A stretch of DNA of 64,000 nucleotides from positions 44,307,369 to 44,371,368 of the forward strand of contig CM055095.1 of NCBI GenBank assembly GCA_029204225.1, written 5' to 3'. The stretch's first letter is position 1, and every line of letters begins with the position of its first letter. Of this stretch, positions 53,783 to 64,000 are shown piece by piece. The notes under the pieces were generated by a model. The model searched no databases and was not told where the DNA came from. It was given only the letters and a program-made list of their open reading frames with translations. The DNA comes from Diphasiastrum complanatum (taxonomy: Eukaryota > Streptophyta > Lycopodiopsida > Lycopodiales > Lycopodiaceae). A program made the position numbers and the translations under genes.

Positions 53783-54777
53783 TCCTAAGCCTGGGAGTCA
53801 GTGCTAGCATCAAAGATCCATTTACCACCACCATCTTTATCTCCATGGATCCTTCTCCAGCCATTCTGGATCTTTCTCGAGTACAACCGTCCTTCGAGAT
53901 TCTAGATATGATGTTAGTCCTGACAGCACGAGTTAGCTCACACCGATGAGGATGATCACGTCCTGAGTACCAAATGATTGACACGATCCTTTTCCTCCCT
54001 TCACGCGGGTGGGCCCATAACCTTTGATGATTTACTTACAGCGAAATAGAAATAGGATCCAATTATCTATCAGACATAATCATAAACAATCAGAACGTAA
54101 GCAAGTAGAGATCATTCCAGAATCAAGAACACGATATCACTCGCAAGATCACCCAAAAAGCGTGTTTTCCATTCATATGCTATGTACATATATTTGTGTG
54201 CCAGATGCACTCCATGATTCAAAAATGATCGACCCTACATATGTGTCATTAACTACCAACCACTTCATCTGTCATGCCAAGATGAAAACACAACCCACTC
54301 CCTTGTATCTACATTGTATGGCTACAATTGTCATTGACGCACAAAAGATGGTGGTCATGCACCCGGTGCTCGATGCCCAGCATCGAGCACCCATCGTTGT
54401 GCCCCCTCAACACTTTTTCTTCGAAATCTTCCATCTCTTTGAGGCAGACAGTCACGACCTCCTAGTGCCACACATCATTGAGAAGCTCCAGAGTCCAAAC
54501 CAGCTGAATCAATTTAAGCGAGGACAATAGCCAGTATTTGTACCCATGATCCATCTTGATTGTTTCTAGCACAGTGCTTGTTTCCCATTCGTCTACATCA
54601 AGCTTCCACGTCAGCACTCCCAGCTCTGACAGTCAAAACTTGCATAGTTAGTAAATTCAGCTTGAATTTGCTCTTTTCATATCCTTTCCAATAGGTACAA
54701 GCAAAACTAATCTTAGTAGTTGCTTGTTGAGTGTGAATACCGTGGATGTGTTCCTGTGGCACTGGACGATTGGGACT
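53783..54777. other. Family D leader/LTR region and flank
   Basis: Upstream of the family D gag (minus). An opposite-strand 168-codon frame at 54024-54530 looks incidental. A perfect 12-bp hairpin is at 54365-54391. LTR ends and PBS were not found. Confidence 0.4.
54365..54391. repeat. Perfect 12-bp hairpin
   Basis: Arms GGTGCTCGATGC (54365-54376) and GCATCGAGCACC (54380-54391) around CCA. The core shares GTGCTCGA with the palindrome-field box. Confidence 0.8.
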
Positions 54778-55013
54778 ATACTACAAAGGAGACATAGTAA
54801 AGGCCACGAGCATATGAGACAGAGCAATCACAATTACAATTTTCTCTACCAAGTAAATTGTAGACCTCAATTATCTTGCCTTTCAAGAACATAAACAACG
54901 ATAAAAGATGTTCTATTTTTGTCAGTTAATTTGATGCCATGTTACTCCTCAATATCCAGCTAGTAAATAATCTTGCGATAGTCATTCTAGATGTGCAACT
55001 AGTGAAGAATCAC

Positions 55014-55957
55014 TCAACAAAATTTCCTTACTGCAGAAATGAGTTTTGCCCTACCCGCGACTATGTCATCAAAAAGATCACGTACGGTGCACTCCAAACT
55101 TTCCAAACCACAGTTCAGACTGTTTAAGCTATGCCGAAGCTCCGTAACATCTGACAGTCGCAATTCCAACGAGCGCGGAACCTGTTCTCCTAATGACTGA
55201 AATTCAATGAAAAAATTATCCACATGAGCTTGCATGTTTCCAAATTCTCTTAGAAGAATTTTCTCTTTCGTTTCCTCACTGAACCGCAAGCCAATTTGCT
55301 CGATAAGCCTTTGATGTTAATTAGACGTAGATTTACCCCATTTGCCCGTCGAACAAATCGCAATCAGTTTAGCGGAGTAAGAACTATCCATGTGAAGCAA
55401 TCCAAACAGAAGAATCATTGAAACGAAAGAAATTATGCTCTTCATGGGGTAAATTACTGCGCAAGGATCAAATTGCTTTGCATATCTGCTACCCAGATTC
55501 CAAAGCTCCTCCTCTGCCTCAAGTTTCATATCAACAAGTTGCTTGTTTGCTTGATGTATTCTGGACATCTCTCGTCGGCAATGATTTAGAGCCTGAACTA
55601 TGGTATCATAGTCATCCCCACCTGCTTGAAGAGCTTCAACCGCTATATGGACTACCCGCCCATAAATTTGCAATCTGGAAATACCCGTCATCAAAGCTTT
55701 ATAAACATTCATAAGTCGCATTGTCTCATCCATCAGAGTACTAAAGCATTTTAATGGAAAATCAACCTTCTCCACTAGATCCAAAACGACTGCAAGAGAA
55801 GATCTGAGAATATCCACAGCATACTGCATCCAGTCTACTGTGAAAAACTTATCTCCAATTGACTCTTCCAATTTTTGCAGACATGACGACAAATGTCGTG
55901 AAATGACATATTGGCAGCACCATGACCGTGAGATCACAGCGAATTTACAAAAACCAT
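55014..55957 (-). pseudogene. BYPASS1-like copy 2, frameshift and stop
   Basis: Equivalent ATG at 55955-55957. A one-base loss at about 55892-55895 (AAATTG to AAATG) shifts the frame after ~20 codons; from there the protein matches copy 1 (SCLQKLEESIGDKFFTVDWM onward). A TCA to TAA change at 55317-55319 stops it before HQRLIEQIG; the remaining 3' part (55014-55289) is intact and ends AVRKFC. Other differences are single substitutions. Copy 1 is the one likely to be functional. Confidence 0.85.
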
Positions 55958-57089
55958 GGCGGTGTTTCTTCAGGCAGAGTTAAGGAAGCAACCTTTGCCG
56001 TCTGTGTATTTTGCAGAAATCAAGGTAAGGCTACCGGCCTACCGCTGTACCTTCTGAAATAGCTTGAGAACGTTGTCAAGACAAAAAAATTATGAAGTAA
56101 AATTCGCCTTGAGATTGTCGACGAACCCAGCTACAGATTATCACTGACTCAGAGGTTCGAAGGAATTTATTGAGTTCCGTCCTCTGTCTCTTACATTCAA
56201 CACGTCTGCATTCAAGTAAGCCTCTTCTTGGCAAATCGTTCGCGGTCTCACTCTCGCTCGCTCGCGCTCTCTCTCTCTCAATCAAATGTGTGGTGTTCTC
56301 TCTATCGATCTCTATTTATATGCTATTTGGACACCTTCAAAACCCTAGTCGCTACATAATAGGTTTTACCCTAGAACGTGTAAATGCATACTGGACCCCT
56401 AAGAGTGCTAAAAAATGGGACCAAAAAACACTTTGGATACCAACCCAACAAAGTGATCCAAGGGAGTTGCCTGGAATATGACTAGGTAATAGAATGCCAT
56501 GATTAACCTCGGTACTCGTTATTTATTTAGCTAGGTCGGACTATGCATCACATTTTCAAGTTGCACCGCATGCCAAAGTGCTATTTGTCTTTCAAAGAAC
56601 AGCAAATATGTCAACAAGGTGAGGATGAGGGTCTTGAGCTAGAGCCTATACTACATCATGGGTGACTAGGAGGAGGCTATGCTAGACATCACTAGTTGGC
56701 CTTTAGGTATCATGATTCAGCCCTATCTCCTCAGGCTTTACTATGAAGAATTTAGGATTTCACTTTTAGGTTGTTTACACGTTGCAGACTGATAGATATT
56801 ATAACAATTTGTGATTTGCTTTTATGAAATTTGGATAATGGAATTATAGAAGTTGGAACTACATGCCATTCATCGTTTATGTATGTACTAAGATTTTAGA
56901 CTTGTCACTTGTATTTCAATTATGGTAACAAGCATTACTTCCCCTCTCATCAGACAAGCATTCATTGCATGGAATAACAATGATCACTTAAATAAGAATA
57001 AAGAGATTCTACTATATGAGCAAAACTTCATAAGTATAATCTTAAAAATAGCATAGAGAAAGTAAATCATTCACATCAATAAAATGAGA

Positions 57090-57225
57090 ATAGACTAACT
57101 CACTAACTTCACTTCAATCCATTTCAAAGACATATGCGAGAACAAATGCTCTTTATATAGCCTCGTAGATGTTCTAAATATGAAATAACCGTCTTAAGTT
57201 CCATAACCACTTCTTGGCATTGGCC
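57090..57225 (-). mobile_element. Family C LTR fragment
   Basis: Matches part of 8604-9015 (TATA-like element near 57151-57160) and 38610-38745; it joins family C RT at about 57226. Confidence 0.55.
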
Positions 57226-57483
57226 CTTCGTTAATCGCAAGCCTGAATGCATTGGTGAGTGAGCGAGTTTACAATTGATCAGATTGTATCTGATAAGGGT
57301 ATTGTGAAGATACCGTTGCTGAGTGATAAAGATCAGACTTCTAGCTCCGTCTCTGTGAATTTGAATGCCCAAACAAAAGTGAGCTTCGTCCAGATCGGTC
57401 ATGTCAAGTTCGGAAGACAACATCTGTTTAGCAAGCATCTTATTCACTTGGTCTCCCTCTGTACTAAGCTTTGCAGCACCCAA
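57226..57483 (-). pseudogene. Family C reverse-transcriptase fragment
   Basis: One frame: KMLAKQMLSSELDMTDLDEA, HFCLGIQIHRDGARSLIF, ITQQRYLHNTLIRYNLINCK and SPMHSGLRLTKGQC, the C-terminal end of the copia RT domain, without the deletions seen in the tandem units, running into LTR sequence. Confidence 0.75.
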
Positions 57484-58002
57484 TTTGGTGTCCTATAGCC
57501 AAAGTTATGATCATCTGAAGTTTTGCAATTTTGTGAGTAAAATTGGCAAAATTTGAAATTGTTCTGATTGCATGCCAGTCATTTCCCTAATTTGTAGTAC
57601 TGTGCTTGCATGGATTAGTTGCATGTTGATTCTCAGAGTGATTCTGACATGCATGAGAGATTTACAATGGATTTGAGTGGTCATACGCATGTGCTCTTAC
57701 AGTTGGGTTACAAATCAATGTTAATGGATGACAAATTCTGTAAAACTGAAGTTTACGTAGAAAAATTCCGTAATGACGTTTGTAACTGATGTAGTGTGCT
57801 TTGCATGCCAGTTTGACATTGGGGTAGTCCATTGATTATAGGCACGCTTGAGCCCAAGGCTCGAATTGTCGTATCGGAGGCAAAGGCATCGAAGGTTTGC
57901 ATGGAACTTTGCATTTGCCTTTGAAATCGTGAAATTGATCGTCGATAAAGACTGTATCCCTATTGAGTAAAATCTGCTAGGTATCGAAGTCGTATAGCTT
58001 GG

Positions 58003-58509
58003 TCAGATGAAGTGTATCCAGTAAGGATGGTCTTGAGACCTCGGAAGTTGAATTTCTTCCTCATCTCCTTCGGGATGTGCGCATAGGTGATGCATCCACA
58101 TTGAAGCCTTAGATCCTGTCCAAACCTCATGTGGTGTTTTGCCTATGAGGGCCTTAGTCAAACATTTGTTTTGGACGTAGGCTGCAATGGAGACAGCTTC
58201 AACCCAGAAGCTCTGCAACAAAGATTCATGTGCCAACATACATTTGGCTGACTCTACCAGGGTACGATTCTTCCTCTCGGCTAAGCCATTAGATTGAGGT
58301 GAATAAGGAGTGATAAACTGTTGTTCAATGCCTTGGCTCTGGCAGTACTCCTTGAATTTAGTAGAGATGTACTCTCCACCATTATTGGACCTCAGGGCTT
58401 TGATGTGTCTGCCAATTTCTTTCTCTGCATGCTCCTTGAAGATTCTGAAACAATTGAAAGCTTTTGACTTCTTCTTGATAAAGTACACTAAGCAATCCGC
58501 TAGAAACAT
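58003..58509 (-). pseudogene. Family C integrase, longest open copy
   Basis: 168 codons: KKKSKAFNCFRIFKEHAEKE, ALRSNNGGEYISTKFKEYCQ (Asn at 58384-58386), FITPYSPQSNGLAERKNRTL, KALIGKTPHEVWTGSKASM, then a short deletion and frame change. Open, but without the second catalytic Asp. Confidence 0.75.
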
Positions 58510-58544
58510 GCTGATGGCTTGATCTAAATGGTTTCATGGCCAGT

Positions 58545-58862
58545 TTACAAACTAGACAAAGTAGATAATTTGACTTTCCTATCTGGATAGTCGAGATCAA
58601 CAACAATAGATTGTTTAGACATTTGTTGTACAAAAGAATAATTTAGGTGACAAAGTCTATAATGCCAAACTGAACTGTTATTTCTTTGAATAGAAGTACT
58701 AAGAGCCTGACTAGAGGTAGAACAACAATGATTTAATCTATACAAGTATCCATGTCTCTTTCCGAGTGCTAGGATCCTGTCTTTCCTATTAACTACTTTA
58801 CACTCATCGGATTCAATTTCTACTTTATGTCCTAGATCTGTAATTCCGGTAACAAAGATCAA
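58545..58862 (-). pseudogene. Family C pre-integrase
   Basis: IFVTGITDLGHKVEIESDEC and VWHYRLCHLNYSFVQQM, ended by the 11-base deletion that removes the CxxC. Confidence 0.7.
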
Positions 58863-58904
58863 ATTTGTAGATAGATTTGGTACATGCAGTACATTTCAAA
58901 GTAG

Positions 58905-59440
58905 CTTAGATTGATCGTTTGCAAAGCTCAATCTTACTGTACCTTCACCTTTGATAGCATGTGTGCTATTGTTGCCCATGTGAACATATCATTTGGTATT
59001 GGAAGGCGTATAGGACTCGAAATAGCCAATATAGCTACTCATTTGCTGTGTGGGTCCGGAGTTCAGAAACCAGGAGTTGTTGTTGGATGTTTTTTGATGG
59101 CTAGTCATTAAGGCATCATTATCCGATTCTTGAATCGACTGTGGTGCTTCTGTACCTGCATTTGTCACCTGTTTCGACTACCCCTTGCTGTTGTTATTTT
59201 CTTGCAGTATGCGACAATCTTGGATCTTGTGGTTGGTTCACCGGAATATGTGCAGAACAGCTACCTCTTTGTCGGCTAGTTTGACTGCTCTTGACGCTGT
59301 GTCGGTTCATGATTTAGCTTTGGTTGCTTTGGGCCTTTCTTCTTTTGCTGAGTTCAGCCTTTGTTGGTGTATAAGGCATGAGAGTCGACACTTGAGGAAC
59401 CAGAGACTTTGTTCCTTCTCCTCTCTTCCTAACACAACAT
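58905..59440 (-). pseudogene. Family C nucleocapsid remnant and protease
   Basis: Minus-strand protease region with Asn codon (GTT on plus, 59061-59063) at the catalytic Asp, then S-G-P-T-Q-Q-M; knuckle half TNHKIQDC. Confidence 0.6.
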
Positions 59441-59459
59441 TGTCATGACTCTTGAAAGA

Positions 59460-59793
59460 GTCAATTCAGGGTGTGTCAAGATGATCATCACCCAACTGTC
59501 GTATGAGCTTTTAAAGCTTGAAAGTAGTGTCATTACTACATCTTGATCATCTATGACAGAACCAAAAGTGGCCATTTGCTTTAGCAGGTTCTTGAATTGG
59601 TTGATGTGATTCTATAGGGAATCTCGTTGGTCATCTCGAGCGAGAAAATGTTCTTTCTTAGATGTAGCTTGGAAGCTATGTCGCGCACATCGTACAGAGT
59701 GCTCAAGATGTCCCAGACTTCCTTGGAGATCTGAGCTTCATACACATGGCTGATTTGAGTGTCTGACATATTGAGGATGATCAGCGCAAAGAC
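59460..59793 (-). pseudogene. gag: Family C gag second half
   Basis: MSDTQISHVYEAQISKEVWD and ILSTLYDVRDIASKLHLRKN, with the one-base deletion and frameshift, joined at 59793/59794 to the family B LTR. Confidence 0.7.
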
Positions 59794-59973
59794 TTAGAAT
59801 TTGCGTTGCACAGGAACACAGATCATGCTACACAGTAACACAGACAGAAAACACTCTCCACAGAAAGCTCACATAGCAACTGTATTTCTCAAAATGAAAT
59901 TACACTGTACATATAGTTGTTCACTCAGGCAACCCATGCATGATCCAAGTTGCCATTGGCGGGATGCATGTCC
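59794..59973 (-). mobile_element. Truncated family B LTR
   Basis: Starts TTAGAATT on the plus strand and matches up to GCATGTCCC; equivalent to 9456-9636. Confidence 0.6.
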
Positions 59974-60364
59974 CATTGACTTGCCTCGTGGGTAAATTTA
60001 TAGGCAAAACCTTATATAATGTGCAGCTGTTATATGGAAGACTCGAGTACTGGTCACTTACGAAAAAGATGTACCCTCTTTACACATGCTCAAGAAGAAA
60101 AGTTCTGCTGCGTCAAGTGATTCTTTTGATGCAATTCATGTTATAACTTTGTTCACATACAAACTGAAGCAGCTGGGACATCGACAAGCAAAGATGTACC
60201 CCAAAACAACAATTGATGATCGATGCAACAATAGAGACTGGTCATTTTCTTTGCGCAGTCCCAAATCTTCATATTCAAACTTTTATAGATTTTTGGAAGG
60301 AGCACATTACAACAATTCATCTACATTTGGAGGACCTGCTCAATCTGAGGATGAGGACATGTGA
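59974..60364 (+). other. Unassigned ORF region, inverted unit
   Basis: Frames 59940-60146 and 60086-60364; the latter has FTYKLKQLGHRQAKMYPKTT and ends FGGPAQSEDEDM. Not recognised. Confidence 0.35.
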
Positions 60365-60916
60365 TAACATGGCATGATCTACTTGCCTCTTATTTCGATC
60401 TACATTAGCAAAATAATTATTTCTTATGATAGTTTGTTTGTTGTTTAAAAAAGAATGAGCTTAGAATAGATTAAGTGTATTTTGATACCAGGTCGAAGAT
60501 CAAATCGATCCATGGTCGATTTTCATTTCGACCCAGAGTCCATATGTTATTATGATCCTTGTCAAAAGTGGTTATGGAACTTAAGACGGATATTTCATAG
60601 TTAGAACAGCCACGAGGCTATATAAAGAGCATTTGTTCTCGCATATTTCTTTGAAATGGAATGAAGTGAAGTTAGTGAGTTAGTCTATTTTCATTCTCAA
60701 GTCACTGATAGTTATTAGTATCGCTTAGACTAATATCCACTTGGATTTCCAAGGGAAAGCCAGTGCTATCATGGACAAGCTTGATGGAGCCAATTACCAT
60801 ATGTAGAAATTTAAGATGAGAACTGTGCTAATGGCTAAGGAATTGTATGACGTTGTTATAGGTGCAGAGGTAAGAAACAAAGCTGACGATGTTGCAATAT
60901 CTCGATGGAAGCTGAA
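60365..60916 (+). mobile_element. Family C LTR/leader and gag start
   Basis: LTR/leader 60365-60770 with TATA-like TATATAA at 60619-60626. The ATG at 60771-60773 starts M-D-K-L-D-G-A-N-Y-H-M, then TAG (60804-60806), K-F-K-M and MAKELYDVVIGAEVRNKADD, cut at RWKLK by the family B LTR. Confidence 0.6.
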
Positions 60917-60927
60917 GGTCCTTTGAG

Positions 60928-61162
60928 TTAGAATTAAAGTAGAATCACTGTGTTACTGTACTGTGGGTCCTATCAGTGGACGGGACATGCCTCCCGCCAA
61001 CGGAAACCTGGGTCTTGCATGGGTTGCCTAAGTGAACAACTATATGTACAGTGTAATTTCATTTTGAGAAATACAGTTGCTATGTGAGCTTGCTGTGGAG
61101 AGTGTTTTCTGTCTGTGTTACTATGTAGCATGATCTGTGTTCCTGTTCAATGCAAATTCTAA
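60928..61162 (+). mobile_element. Family B 5' LTR (plus copy)
   Basis: TTAGAATT...AATTCTAA, 235 bp, followed by GT and the PBS. Confidence 0.7.
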
Positions 61163-61164
61163 GT

Positions 61165-61177
61165 TGGTATCAGAGCC
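61165..61177 (+). promoter_or_regulatory. Primer-binding site of family B
   Basis: TGGTATCAGAGCC, followed by the family B leader. Confidence 0.85.
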
Positions 61178-62337
61178 GTACAGGGAGTGTACACAGTACA
61201 ACATCGTCGTTGAAGAGAGCTTCGGGAGAACTGTCTTCTAAGAGTTCGGGGTTTACGGCGGGTTGAAGACGGAAATAGAAGCACTGGTGCACGGTTTCTA
61301 GTTTCTAGAGGCTTGCTAAGCTTAGCAGGGGGACTATTAGCCTGTGCATAGCATCAAACAGGGAAAAATTTGGTGAAAAAATGACAATTTTGAAGCCAGT
61401 TGAAAATTGAAACCGGGTTTGGGGTTTCGATTTTTATACATAACTGGTGATTTCTTCATTGTTTGTGCACCATTTTGGATGTCGTAAGGACAAGAAGAAA
61501 GCTAATCACATTCTCAACCAGCCATGGAGAGATTCTGAGGTTTATGTCAGAGATTTGTCTCTAGACAATTAACCTAGCAGATTTGCGGTAAAAGGTGAAA
61601 AAAAAGCCACTTTGTCAAGTTGAGCTAAAATCACCGTTTCTCCACGGAATTTCTTGAGTGAACACTCTACAGACTTGGAATCAGTAGGGCGACCCTGCTC
61701 CAGGCCTCAGATCGTTCTCAAATCGATCCAGAGGTGAGTTAGATCAAACAAAAATGAGTGTGGGGAGGCGCGGCCGTAGACAGGGAGGTCGCGGACTGTT
61801 CGCGCATGGAACCAGGGTGAGAGCATAGCGTTTCTAAGTGGATAGTGTCTACAAGACTCTCATTGGTGCACAGAAGTGTTCAGATCCGTTGGATAGAGGA
61901 GTTACAAGATCGACGGCTCAGATTGTGCTACCTAGAAGGGACATCCACAGTTGGATCATATTCAGCCATTGGATGGAGTCTGAAGGGTTGTTGAAGAGGG
62001 CCCTGAAGAAGTGAAGTGCATTTTAGCCTTCAACTTCATTAAAAATTTTCATACTGAAATTGGAGCTGGGTCCCTCCACAAGTGAAGAGTGGAGTTTCTT
62101 CAAGGTGAAGAAACAGTTCAAAAACTAGAAAAGTCCCTATTTTTGGGTCCTTTGCCTGTTTTGACCCAAACGAAAGGCTATAACCTCCAAACGAAGGGCA
62201 CCCAGACTGTACCTGCAAGTACGATACAGCAAAACAGAGTGATTGCAGCGGAGAAAGTGTTCGGAGTACGCCAGAAGTGCAGGTCACTATTTTCAACTGC
62301 TCACATCATTGTTGGCCTCGACATACTGTTTTAGCCT
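61178..62337 (+). other. Family B leader with small upstream ORF
   Basis: Leader of 1160 bp, the same as 7035-8196 inverted. The ORF 62089-62334 (81 aa, MEFLQGEETVQKLEKS to HIIVGLDILF) stops three bases before the gag ATG. Confidence 0.65.
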
Positions 62338-64000
62338 ATGGCAGAAGTTTTAAGTAGTTTTGCGATGGCAAACATGGGAGAGGCCATTTTGAGTGAAAGT
62401 AGCAAATTGGACGAGATTTCTAACTATGCAGTGTAGAAATTCAAAATGAAAAACATATTGATGGAGAAAGATGTGTGGGAAGTCATCACAGGTGATGAGA
62501 GAAGGCCACCAAATGAAGCAAATATCAAAGTGTTCGACAAAAAGATGAGGAAAGCTTTGACCTTCATTAACTTTTCAGTGAAGGATCACATCATTACCCA
62601 CATTTGTGATGCTGTGACACCCAGACAGGCATGGGATGTGCTAAAGGAGCAGTTTGAGATGTCAAATCCGTCAAGAATCATGTTTCTGAAGTCAAAGTTG
62701 AATAGTGCCCGCATGGAGCAAGGAGAGAACATTCAGATGTACATGATCAGAATCAAGACAATGAGAGATGAACTGCATTCTATTGGTGAGCGCATACGTG
62801 ACGTGGAGCTGGTGCACAATGCATTGTGTGGCATTGAAGAATCCTATCAGATGTTTGTAAGCGGAATAGCATCAACAGAAAGATTGCCAACCTTTGACGA
62901 GCTCACAGAAATCTTGATGCAGGAAGAGCAACGACGAGAAATGGTGAAAGCTAGACGTCAAAATACTGACGATCAGGCACTTGCGACACGCCAAAAACAA
63001 GGCAAGGGCAAGTGCAAGAAGAAGTCTAAGCAGCAATTTGCCAAGTCTCAAGAGGACGAGGGATCTTCCAGTAAAACTAAGAAGAAAGGCAAGTGCTTCC
63101 ATTGTGGTAAAAAGGGCCATTGGAAGAGTGAATGTCGCAAATTCTTGGCGGTACAAGTCAAGGGGAAACCAAAACAAGCAGGTAACCTTGTCGATGAGGG
63201 TGAGATTGAAGACTCTAGCATCTTCATATCTGCATTGTCATCTAATCAAGATGATCAAGCATGGTATATTGACTTGGGAGCCACAAGACACATGACAGGT
63301 GACAAGAATTGGTTCAGTAGTTTGAAGGTGTCGGATAATGGAACATCTGTTTCACAAGCAAATGGTGAGGTGTGCAAAATCAAGGGAATAGGCACCGTTT
63401 CAATCCAACTACTTGATGGCAAAAGCAGGATGATCAGGGAGGTACTTTACGTACAAGGTCTGAAAAAAAATCTACTTTCTGTTGGAGTCATTACTGATCA
63501 AAAGTTGAAAGTGGAGTTCGCCCATGATCGTTGCTTTGTGAGGGATGTGAACCAAAAGTTCAAAGTTATTGCGGATGGAGTCAGAGAGCCCAATACAAAA
63601 TTGTACAAGTTGAATGCTACAATTAAGGGGCAACACGGACTTGTATCGTCCATTCCATCGCAAACTGAGCTGTGGCATAAGAGGCTTGGTCACTTGAACT
63701 TGGGAAGCCTCAGTTTGATGAGAAAATTGGAGATGGTAACAGGATTGCCTACCATAGAAGATCACTTGAAATCGATGTGCGAATCCTGTGTATATGGGAA
63801 GCAGCATCGAGAGAAGTCCAATAAAGGGGGTGTTGCAAGAGCAAAGAACATTTTGGATTTAATCCACACAGATTTGTGCAGGCCTATGAGGACCATGTCC
63901 TTAGGTAAAGCCTTCTATTTCATGACCTTTATTGATGATATTTCACGTAAGACGTGGATCTACTTCTTGAAGAAGAAATCAGATGCATTTGATAACTTCA
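62338..64000 (+). pseudogene. Family B copia gag-protease-integrase, runs off the window
   Basis: Same protein as 5172-7034: ATG 62338-62340; Trp33 of W-K-F-K-M is TAG (62434-62436); CCHC knuckle CFHCGKKGHWKSEC; protease D-L-G-A-T-R-H-M (again Leu for Ser); pre-integrase ELWHKRLGHLNLG with CESC; integrase HTDLCRPMRT (Asp kept, Gly to Arg) and FIDD. The frame is otherwise open to the window edge. RT may follow outside. Confidence 0.85.

Larger units (their letters stand above)
54778..57269. repeat. Segmental duplication with BYPASS1-like copy 2 (copy 1 about 36290-38780)
   Basis: Direct, collinear duplicate of the gene, its flanks and the adjoining family C LTR piece, offset about 18.49 kb. 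The family C insertion therefore predates the duplication. Confidence 0.9.
57270..61195. repeat. Composite unit 4, inverted
   Basis: Inverted copy of units 1-3. It keeps the protease block deleted in unit 1 but lacks ~60 bases of the unassigned region near 60255. On its right it continues into the family B element on the plus strand, as unit 1 does on its left into the minus-strand element. Confidence 0.9.

Noticed and set aside
54024..54530. 168-aa ORF on the plus strand
   Set aside because: It lies opposite the family D leader/LTR region, shows no domain or compositional support, and the other strand explains the position.

Overview
The window looks like nuclear DNA of a land plant. It is packed with decayed, nested and rearranged LTR retrotransposons of the Ty1/copia and Ty3/gypsy types. 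Several carry the plant-typical primer-binding site TGGTATCAGAGCC, which is complementary to initiator Met-tRNA. The one convincing non-transposon gene, a BYPASS1/ROH1-like protein on the minus strand at 36525-37469, also points to a plant. The sequence does not fix the lineage; a large, TE-rich genome is all I would claim.

I name the families locally. Family A is a CG-rich element with 1.0-1.2 kb LTRs: one complete non-autonomous copy at 41228-46076 with a CTATC target duplication, and a broken LTR at 746-1615. Family B is copia with 235-bp LTRs: minus strand 5172-8446 and plus strand 60928 to the window end. Family C is a much-rearranged copia found in about nine places. Family D is copia gag-protease at 52440-53782 (minus). 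A separate copia gag fragment lies at 35359-35870. Ty3/gypsy is represented by a gag at 1841-3214 and an integrase-chromodomain-LTR remnant at 31010-32368. Two isolated LTRs lie at 24957-25616 (minus, with PBS) and 27345-28608.

Layout. 0-8.4 kb: broken family A LTR, gypsy gag, family C (minus), family B (minus). 8.2-18.4 kb: three direct copies of a 3.4-4.0 kb composite unit built from family B LTRs and family C coding pieces. 18.4-23.0 kb: a long repeat field of near-palindromic boxes, consensus AACTCGAGCA + C + TGCTCGAGTT. 23.3-24.3 kb: a degenerate coding region with a DGQH motif. 24.3-30.3 kb: LTRs and family C pieces. 30.4-36.6 kb: a direct segmental duplication with gypsy remains. 36.5-38.6 kb: the BYPASS1-like gene. 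38.6-40.3 kb: family C integrase-RT. 40.6-49.05 kb: a second, rearranged copy of the left end of the window, holding the complete family A element. 49.05-52.4 kb: an inverted copy of part of the palindrome field, a foldback element and tandem repeats. 52.4-54.0 kb: family D. 54.8-57.3 kb: a second, broken copy of the BYPASS1-like gene. 57.3-61.2 kb: an inverted copy of the composite unit. 61.2-64.0 kb: family B on the plus strand.

The large-scale order is striking. The left part (family B minus, then composite units) and the right part (composite unit inverted, then family B plus) are mirror images about 45 kb apart. Most family C copies share the same inactivating changes at the protease and integrase catalytic aspartates. 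They therefore seem to have multiplied by DNA duplication, or by help in trans, after the family died. The most unusual structure is the palindrome field and its exported inverted fragment.
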